In this document: one piece after another, positions 55,116 to 63,562 of the stretch
Position numbering within the stretch: the stretch's first letter is position 1
Layout of the letters: each line of letters opens with the position of its first letter
Assembly (NCBI RefSeq): GCF_025144145.1
Contig: NZ_CP083546.1
Span: 2,930,501 to 2,994,500 of the forward strand
Source: Leisingera sp. M658
GTDB taxonomy: Bacteria > Pseudomonadota > Alphaproteobacteria > Rhodobacterales > Rhodobacteraceae
DNA: 64,000 bases
Reading direction: 5' to 3'
The notes under the pieces: model-generated
What the model was told of the DNA's origin: nothing
The model's input: the letters and a program-made list of their open reading frames with translations, nothing else
Databases searched by the model: none
Position numbers and translations under genes: made by a program

Positions 55116-56756
55116 TCAATGGCCGCCCAGAACCCCGGTTTTGACCGAGTAGTCCACCGCAATCTCATAGTCCGGATCATCATCGCTATCGACCATCAGA
55201 TGCCCCGCCTTGGTCAGCAGCTGGTGGCAATCCCGGCTCAGATGCCGCAGCATCACAGATTTACCCTCGGCCTCATACTTGCCCGCCAGCGCCTCGATTG
55301 CCTGCAAGGCTGATTGGTCGACCACCCGGCTGCGGGCAAAATCCACAATCACGTGATCCGGGTCGCCTGCCACATCGAACAGCTCGATGAAGCCATCGGT
55401 AGAGCCAAAGAACAGCGGCCCTTCGATCTCATAAACCTTGGCGCCCTTGTCGCTTTCGGACTCGCGGGTATAGGCGTGAATGCGGCGCGCGTTGTTCCAG
55501 GCATAGGCCAGCGCCGAGACGATCACGCCCACAACCACCGCAATCGCCAGGTCGGTCATCACCGTCACCACGGTCACCAGCACAATGACAAAGGCATCCA
55601 TCAGCGGCACTTTGGTCATCACCTTGAAGCTGTTCCAGGCGAAGGTGCCGATCACCACCATGAACATCACACCGACAAGGGCCGCCAGCGGGATCTGCTC
55701 GATCAGCGGCGAGGCCACAACGATAAACGCCAGCAGAAACAGCGCCGCAGTAATGCCCGCAATCCGCGTCCGGCCGCCGGATTTCACATTGATCATCGAC
55801 TGGCCGATCATCGCACAGCCGCCCATGCCGCCAAAGAAACCAGTCACCACATTCGACGCGCCCTGCGCGATACATTCCTGGCTGGCACCGCCGCGCTTGC
55901 CGGTGATCTCGCCCACCAGGTTCAGCGTCAGCAGGCTTTCAATCAGGCCGATCGCCGCCAGGATCACCGCATAAGGCAGAATGATCCACAGCGTCTCCAG
56001 CGTGAACGGTGCCAAGGCAGTGCCATACAGCCCCTCGCCGGTGCCAAACGGATTATGGAAGGACGGGAACCCGCCCTTGATTGAGGCCATGTCGCCAACG
56101 GTCGGCACATTAATTCCAAAGGCAATCACCAGACCTGCCACAATGCCGATCCCGGCCAGCGGTGCGGGAATGATCGCGGTGATTTTAGGCGTGCCCCAGA
56201 TGATCAGCATGGTCAGCCCCACCAGCCCCAGCATCATCACCAGTTGCGCATTCCCCAGCCAGGCTTCGGTGTTCTCCGGGTCCTTGAACTGGGTCAGCTG
56301 CGCCAGGAAGATCACAATCGCCAGACCGTTCACAAAGCCCAGCATCACCGGATGCGGCACCAGGCGGATGAACTTGCCCCAATGCATCACCCCCGCGATG
56401 ATCTGCAAAATCCCCATCAAGACCACTGTGGCAAACAGGTACTCGACCCCGTGCTGCGCCACCAGCGCCACCATCACCACCGCCAGCGCGCCCGTCGCAC
56501 CCGAGATCATTCCAGGCCGGCCGCCGAACACCGCGGTGATCAGCCCCACCATAAAGGCCGCATAAAGCCCGACCAGCGGATGCACCCCCGCGACAAAGGC
56601 AAAGGCCACTGCCTCCGGCACAAGCGCCAACGCCACGGTAAGGCCGGACAGCAATTCGGTGCGCACGCGGGCCACGGTAAAGCCCTCGTCCTGCATGATG
56701 GAGAGGTTGGGCGGGGAAATCTGCTTGGCCAGCAAAGCCATGGCTGCGCGTCTCAT
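55116..56756 (-). CDS. SulP-family anion transporter with STAS domain
   Basis: A 546-residue protein: about twelve hydrophobic helices (residues about 20-420; early block SGLTVALALVPEAVAFAFVAG) and a C-terminal STAS domain (about 430-540; VIVDFARSRVVDQSALQAIEAL). SulP members carry sulfate, bicarbonate or other anions; which one is not known here. The ATG at 56756 (MRRAA) is chosen over 56855; 56741 is also possible. Confidence 0.94.
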   Translation of the reverse strand: MRRAAMALLAKQISPPNLSIMQDEGFTVARVRTELLSGLTVALALVPEAVAFAFVAGVHPLVGLYAAFMVGLITAVFGGRPGMISGATGALAVVMVALVAQHGVEYLFATVVLMGILQIIAGVMHWGKFIRLVPHPVMLGFVNGLAIVIFLAQLTQFKDPENTEAWLGNAQLVMMLGLVGLTMLIIWGTPKITAIIPAPLAGIGIVAGLVIAFGINVPTVGDMASIKGGFPSFHNPFGTGEGLYGTALAPFTLETLWIILPYAVILAAIGLIESLLTLNLVGEITGKRGGASQECIAQGASNVVTGFFGGMGGCAMIGQSMINVKSGGRTRIAGITAALFLLAFIVVASPLIEQIPLAALVGVMFMVVIGTFAWNSFKVMTKVPLMDAFVIVLVTVVTVMTDLAIAVVVGVIVSALAYAWNNARRIHAYTRESESDKGAKVYEIEGPLFFGSTDGFIELFDVAGDPDHVIVDFARSRVVDQSALQAIEALAGKYEAEGKSVMLRHLSRDCHQLLTKAGHLMVDSDDDPDYEIAVDYSVKTGVLGGH

Positions 56757-56994
56757 TGGGTGTACCTGTACTTGAAAGGGGAGTGTCCGCAGCCCGCCCC
56801 TAGCGGAAATACGCCAATGGGGCAAGGGTGCGGGGTATTCGCAGCACCGGCCCAATGACTGGACACTGCCCTTTGCCCGGACCTGAGGCGCCTCCAGCGG
56901 TTTTTCGCAGCCCTATGGGAACCGAACACCGCTGCCAGGCGTTTTTCCATCGAGTGCTCACCCACGAACCACTTTAGATTAAGGAAGAATGGTC

Positions 56995-57639
56995 ATGAAA
57001 AAGCTGCTACTTTCCACGGCGCTGGCCGCCGTTACAACTTTCCCTGCCTTCGCATCCGAGACGGCCACCGAAGAGGCTGCCGAGGCAATCTCCGAACAAG
57101 GCGCAGAGATTGCTGCAGAAGCCGGGGCTGCGGCTGAAGGGGCCGCCGATACGGTTGCCGAGGAAGCGGGCGAAGTGGCCGCTGAAGCTGAAGCCGCAGT
57201 TGAAGAAGCCGCAGATGCCGCAGCCGAAGCAGAGGTTGAAGCAGAGGCTGAGGTAACCGGCACCGCAGAAACCGGGTCCGCTGAACATATGACCGACGCT
57301 GAATCCACAGGGGCCATGCAGCCCCGGGTGCCGGTAGAGCGCGACGGCTACATGACTGCGGAAGAGGCCGATCTGACCGCCGAGAAGCTGACTGGTGCAG
57401 CGGCCTATGACTCCAATGACGAGTGGATCGGTGAAGTGTCCGAACTGCTGCTGACTGATGCCGGCGAGGTCAAGGCCGCCGTTATCGACGTCGGCGGTTT
57501 TCTCGGCCTGGGCGAGAAACCGGTTGAGCTGGAACTGTCGAAGATCGACATCCTGCGTGCCGACGACGGCTCGGATCTGCGCGTCTACATCTCGATGACC
57601 GAAGACGAGTTGAAAGCCCTGCCCGACTACGAAGGCTGA
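56995..57639 (+). CDS. Secreted PRC-barrel protein with Ala/Glu-rich segment
   Basis: A 214-residue exported protein. Signal peptide 1-about 20 (MKKLLLSTALAAVTTFPAFA), then about 70 residues almost wholly Ala, Glu and Val (EEAGEVAAEAEAAVEEAADA), likely a long acidic helix. A PRC-barrel domain lies at about 135-210 (LTGAAAYDSNDEWIGEVSELL). AAGGAAGA eight bases before the ATG at 56995 favours that start over 56989. Related PRC-barrel proteins bind other proteins or surfaces; the partner is unknown. Confidence 0.85.
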   Translation: MKKLLLSTALAAVTTFPAFASETATEEAAEAISEQGAEIAAEAGAAAEGAADTVAEEAGEVAAEAEAAVEEAADAAAEAEVEAEAEVTGTAETGSAEHMTDAESTGAMQPRVPVERDGYMTAEEADLTAEKLTGAAAYDSNDEWIGEVSELLLTDAGEVKAAVIDVGGFLGLGEKPVELELSKIDILRADDGSDLRVYISMTEDELKALPDYEG

Positions 57640-57662
57640 GCCCGGGATATGCGAAACCGGAG

Positions 57663-57685
57663 AACCCGCCGTATGGCGGGTTTTT
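57663..57685 (+). terminator. Intrinsic terminator after the PRC-barrel gene
   Basis: AACCCGCC-GTAT-GGCGGGTT stem followed by TTT. Confidence 0.8.
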
Positions 57686-57802
57686 CGTGTTTGCCTGCCG
57701 GACACCACCACAACCGCGCCGCGGGCCGGAGACGGCCATTTGGCTTTCCTGTGATTGAGGTTCAGCGCTGCAATGCCGCAATTAGGTCAGCTCCCCTGCC
57801 GC

Positions 57803-57824
57803 AATGTTTCGCGCGCGAAACATT
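57803..57824. repeat. 22-bp perfect palindrome, TGTTTC-GCGCGC-GAAACA core
   Basis: The sequence reads the same on both strands across all 22 bases. Its core TGTTTCGCGCGCGAAACA resembles the parS site TGTTTCACGTGAAACA but has a six-base rather than four-base centre. It could be a dimeric operator or a parS-like variant. Confidence 0.7.
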
Positions 57825-58111
57825 CGGTCAATAGGGCTGACGCTTAACTTTAGCGCTTGTTAAGATTTGGACGTTCGCTTGGTCCCTCTTCAAGTGCTGC
57901 CTGCGCCGCAACGCTTGCCGGGATTATACGGCGCGAATAGCGCCCGCTGTTTCATCTTTGCAAAAATACTCCCGCCGGAGGCTCCCGCGCCATCGGCACA
58001 CACCCGGTGCATAGGGGGTGCACAGCTGCCGCCCCCTGTTGATCACCTTGCTCTTGCAAAATCCGGCTCCGCTTGTGCATATCCAAGATAACAGCATCAG
58101 GAGGGCAGCAC

Positions 58112-59002
58112 GTGACCGCATCAGAACCCCGTGAAACCATGATTGCCGTGATCGGCGGCTCCGGCATTTATGAGATCGACGGGCTGGAAGGCGCCGGGTG
58201 GGTCTCGGTCGAAACGCCTTGGGGGGCGCCATCGGATCAGATCCTGACCGGCTCTCTGGACGGCGTGAAAATGGCCTTCCTGCCGCGCCACGGCCGCGGC
58301 CATGTGCATTCCCCGACCGAAGTTCCCTACCGCGCCAATATCGACGCGCTGAAACGGCTGGGGGTGACGGATGTGTTCTCCGTCTCTGCCTGCGGGTCGT
58401 TCCGCGAGGAAATGGCGCCGGGCGATTTTGTTGTTGTGGATCAGTTCATTGACCGGACCTTCGCGCGCGAGAAAAGCTTCTTCGGGACCGGTTGCGTGGC
58501 CCATGTGAGCGTGGCGCATCCGACCTGCGAGCGGCTCTCGAATGCTGCCGAAGCAGCGGGCAAGGATGTAGGCATCAACATCCACCGCGGCGGCACCTAC
58601 CTGTGCATGGAGGGGCCGCAGTTTTCGTCCATGGCGGAAAGCAAGATGTACCGCGAGCAATGGGGCTGCGACGTCATTGGCATGACCAACATGCCCGAGG
58701 CCAAACTCGCCCGCGAGGCAGAGCTATGCTACGCTTCCGTTGCAATGGTCACTGACTACGACAGCTGGCATCCAGAGCACGGCGCTGTGGAAATCACTGA
58801 TATCATTGCAACATTGCAGGGCAACTCTGCCAATGCCCGCGAACTGGTCCGCCGCCTGCCCGGTCTGCTGGGCCAGGATCGTGCGGCTTGCCCGCATGGC
58901 TGCGACAAAGCGCTGGAATATGCGATCATGACTGCACCCGAGAAACGCGATCCTGCTCTGCTGGCCAAGCTGGACGCTGTGGCGGGCCGGGTTCTGGGCT
59001 GA
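58112..59002 (+). CDS. mtnP: S-methyl-5'-thioadenosine phosphorylase
   Basis: A 296-residue purine phosphorylase splitting methylthioadenosine into adenine and methylthioribose phosphate. Motifs are IGGSGIYEIDGL, RHGRGHVHSPTEVPYRAN, CMEGPQFSSMAES and VTDYDSWH, the last typical of the MTA-specific group. CAGGAGG before the GTG at 58112 sets the start, instead of 58073. With apt downstream it forms a salvage route from MTA to AMP. Confidence 0.96.
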   Translation: MTASEPRETMIAVIGGSGIYEIDGLEGAGWVSVETPWGAPSDQILTGSLDGVKMAFLPRHGRGHVHSPTEVPYRANIDALKRLGVTDVFSVSACGSFREEMAPGDFVVVDQFIDRTFAREKSFFGTGCVAHVSVAHPTCERLSNAAEAAGKDVGINIHRGGTYLCMEGPQFSSMAESKMYREQWGCDVIGMTNMPEAKLAREAELCYASVAMVTDYDSWHPEHGAVEITDIIATLQGNSANARELVRRLPGLLGQDRAACPHGCDKALEYAIMTAPEKRDPALLAKLDAVAGRVLG

Positions 59003-59032
59003 TCCAAGGCTGCAACAGTTTTGAACTATCGG

Positions 59033-59063
59033 GGCGGTCTTTGCAGGGCCGCCTCTTTTCTTT
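59033..59063 (+). terminator. Probable terminator after mtnP
   Basis: GGCGGTC pairs with GGCCGCC (one T-G pair) and is followed by TCTTTTCTTT. Confidence 0.55.
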
Positions 59064-59130
59064 GCCGGGCTGCGTGCCTTTATCGTGCAGCAGACCTTGC
59101 TTCGACGTTGCTGATTTCAGGATCTCTTTC

Positions 59131-60141
59131 ATGCGCCTTCACGGATTGGACATCGCCCGCTTCCTTGCCTTTTGCGGCATGGTTCTGGTTAATTTCCGCA
59201 TTGCAGCGCAGGTGGCGCCGGGAACCGATGCAATCTCTCTGTTCACCAACAGCCTGGAGGGCCGCGCAGCCGCGCTGTTTGTGATGCTGGCGGGGATCGG
59301 GGTATCGCTGGGCAAGCCGGACCGGGCAACGATGTTCCGGCGCGCTGTGTTCCTGTTTGTGATCGGCCTTTTGAACCTGACCATATTCGACGCCGACATC
59401 CTGCACTTCTATGCGCTGTATTTCCTGGTGGCGCTGCCGTTCCTGACCGCCTCCAGCCGGACGCTGCTTTGGGCCGCCGCGGGCACGCTGGCGATCGGGC
59501 TGGCAGGGCTACTGGTGCTGGATTACGAGGCCCATTGGAACTGGGACACATTGACCTACGCGGAATTCTGGACGCTGGAAGGCTTTCTGCGCCATTCCTT
59601 CTTCAATGGCTGGCATCCGGTATTTCCTTGGGCCGCTTTCCTGTTTCTGGGCATGTGGATCGGCCGCCAGGATCTGGCCAGCCGCCGGGTGCAGGCCCGC
59701 ATGGTCCTCTGGGGCGCGGCAGCGGCAGTGCTGGGCGCCCTGCCCGGGATGCTGCTGCAGGATCCGGAGCTGGCCGAACTCTTCGGCACCAGTGCCATTC
59801 CCCCTGGCCCGTTCTACATTATCGCAGCCTCCGGCACCGCGATGGCCGTGACCGGGCTGATGCTGGCAATCGGCCCGGCGCTGGACAAGGCTGGACTGGG
59901 GGAATGGCTGGCAGCACCAGGACGGCAAGCGCTGAGCCTCTATGCGGCGCATATCCTGTTGGGCATGGGCACATTGGAAGCCATGGGCCAGCTGGACGGT
60001 TCGCTCGGCACCTCCCGGATCTTCGGCTACTCGCTTGGCTTCTGCGCCCTGTCGATGGTGCTGGTCTGGGTTTGGAACATCTTTGCGAGAAACGGACCGC
60101 TGGAAGCGCTGATGCGCTGGAGCACCCGTTTTCCCCGGTGA
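59131..60141 (+). CDS. DUF418/YeiB-like membrane protein
   Basis: A 336-residue protein with about nine to ten hydrophobic helices. The start MRLHGLDIARFLAFCGMVLVNF fits the acyltransferase-like DUF418/DUF1624 superfamily. The ATG at 59131 is used; the longer frame overlaps mtnP. Membership suggests transfer of acyl groups across the membrane, but the target is unknown. It lies between mtnP and apt. Confidence 0.8.
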   Translation: MRLHGLDIARFLAFCGMVLVNFRIAAQVAPGTDAISLFTNSLEGRAAALFVMLAGIGVSLGKPDRATMFRRAVFLFVIGLLNLTIFDADILHFYALYFLVALPFLTASSRTLLWAAAGTLAIGLAGLLVLDYEAHWNWDTLTYAEFWTLEGFLRHSFFNGWHPVFPWAAFLFLGMWIGRQDLASRRVQARMVLWGAAAAVLGALPGMLLQDPELAELFGTSAIPPGPFYIIAASGTAMAVTGLMLAIGPALDKAGLGEWLAAPGRQALSLYAAHILLGMGTLEAMGQLDGSLGTSRIFGYSLGFCALSMVLVWVWNIFARNGPLEALMRWSTRFPR

Positions 60142-60319
60142 CTTCTCCCCAGCGTCGCAGCCCCCGCCCGCGGCCAGTGCCAGCAGGCCTCCCGCGGCGG
60201 CCCCGAAGCGCATGCTCACGCTTCCCCCCTTGCATGACAGCGCTGCATCGGCCAAACCGCCCATGGCCTGGTAACGCAGCCGGGCTGCTGTCTCAGTTGT
60301 GCCAAGGGGAACCAAGCCG

Positions 60320-60859
60320 ATGCCCAAGAAGCCCGCCGTCCAGGATTACATCCGCACCATCGTTGATTTCCCGCATGAAGGGATCCTGTTCCGCGATGTA
60401 ACCACGCTGTTTGCCGATCCGCGCGGGTTCCGCATGGCGATCGACCAGATGCTGCATCCCTATGCCGGCGAACGGATCGACAAAGTGGTCGGGCTTGAAG
60501 CACGCGGCTTTATCCTGGGCGGCGCCATTGCGCATCAGCTGAGCGTCGGCTTTGTGCCGGTCCGCAAGAAAGGCAAGCTGCCCGGCACCACCATCAGCGA
60601 AGAGTACAAGCTGGAATACGGCGAGGCGATTGTCGAGATCCACGACGACGCCATCAAGCCGGGCGAGAAGATTCTGGTGGTTGATGACCTCTTGGCCACC
60701 GGCGGCACTGCGGGCGCGGGCATCAAGCTGATTGAGCGCCTGGGCGGTGAGATCGTCTCTTGCTCCTTCATCGTGGATCTGCCGGAACTGGGTGGCCGCA
60801 AGCTGTTGGAGAGCATGGGCATGGATGTTCATGTACTGTGCGAATTCGACGGCCTCTGA
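60320..60859 (+). CDS. apt: Adenine phosphoribosyltransferase
   Basis: A 179-residue enzyme making AMP from adenine and PRPP. Motifs are [26 protein letters not shown] and the PRPP-binding [24 protein letters not shown] nine bases before the ATG at 60320 supports that start over 60299. Confidence 0.97.
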   Translation: MPKKPAVQDYIRTIVDFPHEGILFRDVTTLFADPRGFRMAIDQMLHPYAGERIDKVVGLEARGFILGGAIAHQLSVGFVPVRKKGKLPGTTISEEYKLEYGEAIVEIHDDAIKPGEKILVVDDLLATGGTAGAGIKLIERLGGEIVSCSFIVDLPELGGRKLLESMGMDVHVLCEFDGL

Positions 60860-60927
60860 GCACTGTAAGGACAACGTCCGCGCCGGGCGCTCCCGCCGGT
60901 CAAACGCCATTCTTGCGAACGGCTCTT

Positions 60928-61051
60928 CCCGTTGGGCATAGCCCTTTCCGGCCCTGAAGGGCCTGAAAGGGCACGCCGCGCGGATGCGCGGCGCCGGGCC
61001 CAAAGCCGCCAGGCGGTCCGGCGCAGCCGGGCTGCTGCGGCTGCGGGAGTT
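60928..61051 (+). repeat. Structured intergenic repeat, copy 2
   Basis: Begins with the 15-mer CCCGTTGGGCATAGC (60928-60942) and includes GCCGCGCGGATGCGCGGC, the segment GCGGCGCCGGGCCCAAAGCC, and GCGGGAGTTC at the end. It is a direct copy of the element at 50763-50880 with diverged loops. It fills the convergent gap between apt and the GlcD-type gene. Confidence 0.75.
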
Positions 61052-61071
61052 CTTGGGAATGCCCGGACGGG

Positions 61072-62490
61072 TCAGCCGGTCTTCAGCACCGCGCCAGGAT
61101 TCATGATGCCGTTGGGGTCAAGCGCCTGTTTGATTGCCCGCATGGCCGCCAGCTTGACCGGATCGCCATAGCGTTCCAGGTCGCCCGTTTTCATCCGCCC
61201 GACCCCGTGCTCAGCACTGAATGAGCCGCCAAAGGCATGAACCAGATCATGCACCGCCGTTTTCACTGCTTCACGCATGTGCCTGAACTGATCGCGGGAC
61301 TGCCCCTTTGGCGGGAACACATTGTAATGCAGGTTGCCGTCCCCCAGATGGCCAAAGCAGTTGATGCGGAAATCACCAAGACCTGCGACCACCTCTCTGC
61401 CCCGTTCGATGAAGGCGGGAATATCCGAGATCGGCACCGAGATGTCGTGGCTGGAAACCGACCCGATTGCCTTGTTGGCCAGCGGAATATTCTCGCGTAC
61501 TGCCCACAGCGCCTGCCGCTGAGACCCGGACTGGGCAATCACGCCATCCGTAACCAGTCCTGCCGCCTCTGCGGCTTCGAACAACTCTGCCAGGGTGTCC
61601 TCAGCAACCACGCCCTGCGGCAAGCCCAATTCGATCAGCACGCACCACTCAGGCGCCTCGTCAAACGGTTGGCGGACCTCCGGCAGAGCCTCCGCCAGAA
61701 ACGCCAGGCCCTGCCAGTGGATCAGTTCAAAAGCACTGACGGTTTCGCCGGCGTGATCGCGGGCCAGAGCCAGCAGCGCAATGGCAGCAGCAGGGTCCTT
61801 CACTGTGAACAGCGCGGTTCCCTGCGTGACAGGGATCGGCGACAGCTTCAGCGCGGCGGCAGTGATCACCCCCAGCGTGCCCTCGGCTCCGATCAGCAGG
61901 TTTTTCAGGTCATAACCGGTGTTGTCTTTGCGCAAACGCGACAGCCCGTGCCAGATGTCTCCCGAGGGCAGCACCGCCTCCAACCCCAGGCAAAGGTCGC
62001 GTGCATTGCCATAGCGCAGCACGTTGACACCGCCGGCATTGGTCGAAAGGTTGCCGCCGATCCTGGCTGATCCCTCTGCCGCCAGCGACAGGGGAAACAG
62101 CCGCCCCGCCCCTTCCGCCGCTGCCTGGACATCCGCCAGAATGGCCCCTGCTTCGGCAATCAGGACATTTTCCTGCGGGTGGACCGACCGGATTGCTTTC
62201 ATCCGTTCCAGCGACAGCACCAGCGGCGCCGGGCCGTCCGGCATCACCTGGCCGCCGACCAGGCTGGTGCCGCCGCCATAGGGCACAACCGGCACCCGGG
62301 CGGCATTGGCCTCGCGGATCAGCCGTGAGACCTGCTCCACCGTCTGCGGCAAGGCCAGCACCCCTGCCTGCCCCTGGTAGCGGCCGCGCGGTTCCTCAAG
62401 GTATCGCGGCTCTGGCGGCCGCAGCACGCCTTCCGGCAGCAGGTTCGAGAGATGGTTGGCAAAGGCAGTATCTGCGGGGTTCAGCATCAT
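61072..62490 (-). CDS. GlcD-type FAD-linked dehydrogenase
   Basis: A 472-residue vanillyl-alcohol-oxidase-fold flavoprotein. FAD-binding PYGGGTSLVGGQV and GGNLSTNAGGVNVLRYG near the N-terminus; metal-site-like HLGDGNLHYNV and SAEHGVGRMK near the end. Close family members are D-lactate, glycolate (GlcD) and D-2-hydroxyglutarate dehydrogenases. The substrate cannot be fixed; no GlcEF partner is adjacent. Confidence 0.92.
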   Translation of the reverse strand: MMLNPADTAFANHLSNLLPEGVLRPPEPRYLEEPRGRYQGQAGVLALPQTVEQVSRLIREANAARVPVVPYGGGTSLVGGQVMPDGPAPLVLSLERMKAIRSVHPQENVLIAEAGAILADVQAAAEGAGRLFPLSLAAEGSARIGGNLSTNAGGVNVLRYGNARDLCLGLEAVLPSGDIWHGLSRLRKDNTGYDLKNLLIGAEGTLGVITAAALKLSPIPVTQGTALFTVKDPAAAIALLALARDHAGETVSAFELIHWQGLAFLAEALPEVRQPFDEAPEWCVLIELGLPQGVVAEDTLAELFEAAEAAGLVTDGVIAQSGSQRQALWAVRENIPLANKAIGSVSSHDISVPISDIPAFIERGREVVAGLGDFRINCFGHLGDGNLHYNVFPPKGQSRDQFRHMREAVKTAVHDLVHAFGGSFSAEHGVGRMKTGDLERYGDPVKLAAMRAIKQALDPNGIMNPGAVLKTG

Positions 62491-62531
62491 GCCTTATCCA
62501 TGCCGGAAGCGGCACTGGCTGGCAAGGCAGG

Positions 62532-63356
62532 TCACTCTTCTTCAGCCAGGTACTTCGGCTGCAGCACATGGATCGTCGGACGGCCGGGCAAGCCGCGCAG
62601 GGAGACCGTAAGGGCGCTATTGCCTTCATTCACGACATCAAACTCAGGGCCGATCCGGGCCAGGAAGCGCTGCAGAGATGCGTCGCTGAACCAATGCATC
62701 GGGATAATGACCGAGGAACGCAACCGCCCCAGTACCTCCAGCATCTGATCCAGCGGCAGGGTTATGCCGCCATCCACCGCCGCCATCACCACATCCAGCC
62801 GCCCCAGCGCCGCATATTGTTCCGGGGTCGGCACGTGGTGAAGATGGCCCAGATGGCCGATGCAGAGGCCAGCCGCCTCAAAAACGAAGATCGAATTGCC
62901 CCGCTTCTCGACTCCGCCGAACATGTTGCGGATGTCGGTCGGGACATTGCGGATCAGCATTTCTCCCAGATCAAGGTGATGCTCGGCACCTGCCCCGGAC
63001 GCCGCCCAGCCCTCCAGCACGTGGGGAATGGCTGGGTCGGGATGCGCCGTCCAATGGGTTTCATGGGCGTGGTTCATGGTGACCACATCCGGGATCAGCG
63101 GCGCAGCGCCGGTGAAGCCAGTGAAATCGGTGACCACATTCAGCCCGCCTTCGGTGCGCAGCAGGAAGGAAGCATGCGCGATATAGCGGATCTGCACGCT
63201 GTCCCGGGCAACAGGATCCTGCCAGCCGGCTTGGTGCAGATACTCCAGGCCAGGGGTTGCCCCGGCCAGCGCGATACAATGGCTGGCCCGCCGCTCCTGG
63301 GCCTGGAGGGCAGTGGCACAGAGGATCAGCCAAAGGAGACAGCAAAAGCCGCGCAT
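62532..63356 (-). CDS. Exported MBL-fold metallo-hydrolase
   Basis: A 274-residue protein with signal peptide MRGFCCLLWLILCATALQAQ (ATG at 63356). The MBL/UlaG-like pattern is YIAHASFLLRTEGGLNVVTDF, then MNHAHETHW with H-x-H-x-x-H, and the later CIGHLGHLHH and PMHWF. The metal motif lacks the usual Asp before the third His (HAHETH rather than HxHxDH). Periplasmic location is likely. Confidence 0.82.
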   Translation of the reverse strand: MRGFCCLLWLILCATALQAQERRASHCIALAGATPGLEYLHQAGWQDPVARDSVQIRYIAHASFLLRTEGGLNVVTDFTGFTGAAPLIPDVVTMNHAHETHWTAHPDPAIPHVLEGWAASGAGAEHHLDLGEMLIRNVPTDIRNMFGGVEKRGNSIFVFEAAGLCIGHLGHLHHVPTPEQYAALGRLDVVMAAVDGGITLPLDQMLEVLGRLRSSVIIPMHWFSDASLQRFLARIGPEFDVVNEGNSALTVSLRGLPGRPTIHVLQPKYLAEEE

Positions 63357-63450
63357 GAAGCAGGTTCTAGGGCGCAAACCGCAGTTGTCAGCCCCCGGGG
63401 CGGAAAATTGCGCCGGGCGCGGCCACGGCAGGCCGCAGAACTCTTTCCGG

Positions 63451-63536
63451 CCGCGAGGCCGGGTAGCGCCGCACCGCAGGTGCGGCGCTACCCCCAACGG
63501 AAGCGGTGCATTTCAATGCACCAGCGACGGGCGGGA
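63451..63536 (-). repeat. Structured intergenic repeat, copy 3 (inverted)
   Basis: On the minus strand it reads CCGTTGGGGGTAGC, then GCCGCACCTGCGGTGCGGC, then GCTACCCGGCC, parallel to copies 1 and 2 but more diverged. The plus strand shows TAGCGCCGCACC/GGTGCGGCGCTA arms and ends GGCGGGAGTTC. It lies beyond the stop of the RimJ-like gene. Confidence 0.6.
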
Positions 63537-63562
63537 GTTCCCGGCTGCCTGTGCGCCTGCGG

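Larger units (their letters stand above)
57640..58111. other. 472-bp intergenic region with terminator and palindrome
   Basis: No gene is convincing. It contains the terminator at 57663-57685, a 22-bp perfect palindrome at 57803-57824, CTTAAC/GTTAAG arms at 57843-57864, and an inverted TATTTTTGCAAA motif near 57948-57977. The mtnP leader and SD (CAGGAGGGC) occupy the end. Confidence 0.7.

Noticed and set aside
59509-60327. Possible small lipoprotein on the minus strand (LALAAGGGC lipobox-like, AAGGGGGG upstream near 60220)
   Set aside because: The start looks attractive, but the frame runs on antisense to the DUF418-like gene with no stop where a small lipoprotein would end.
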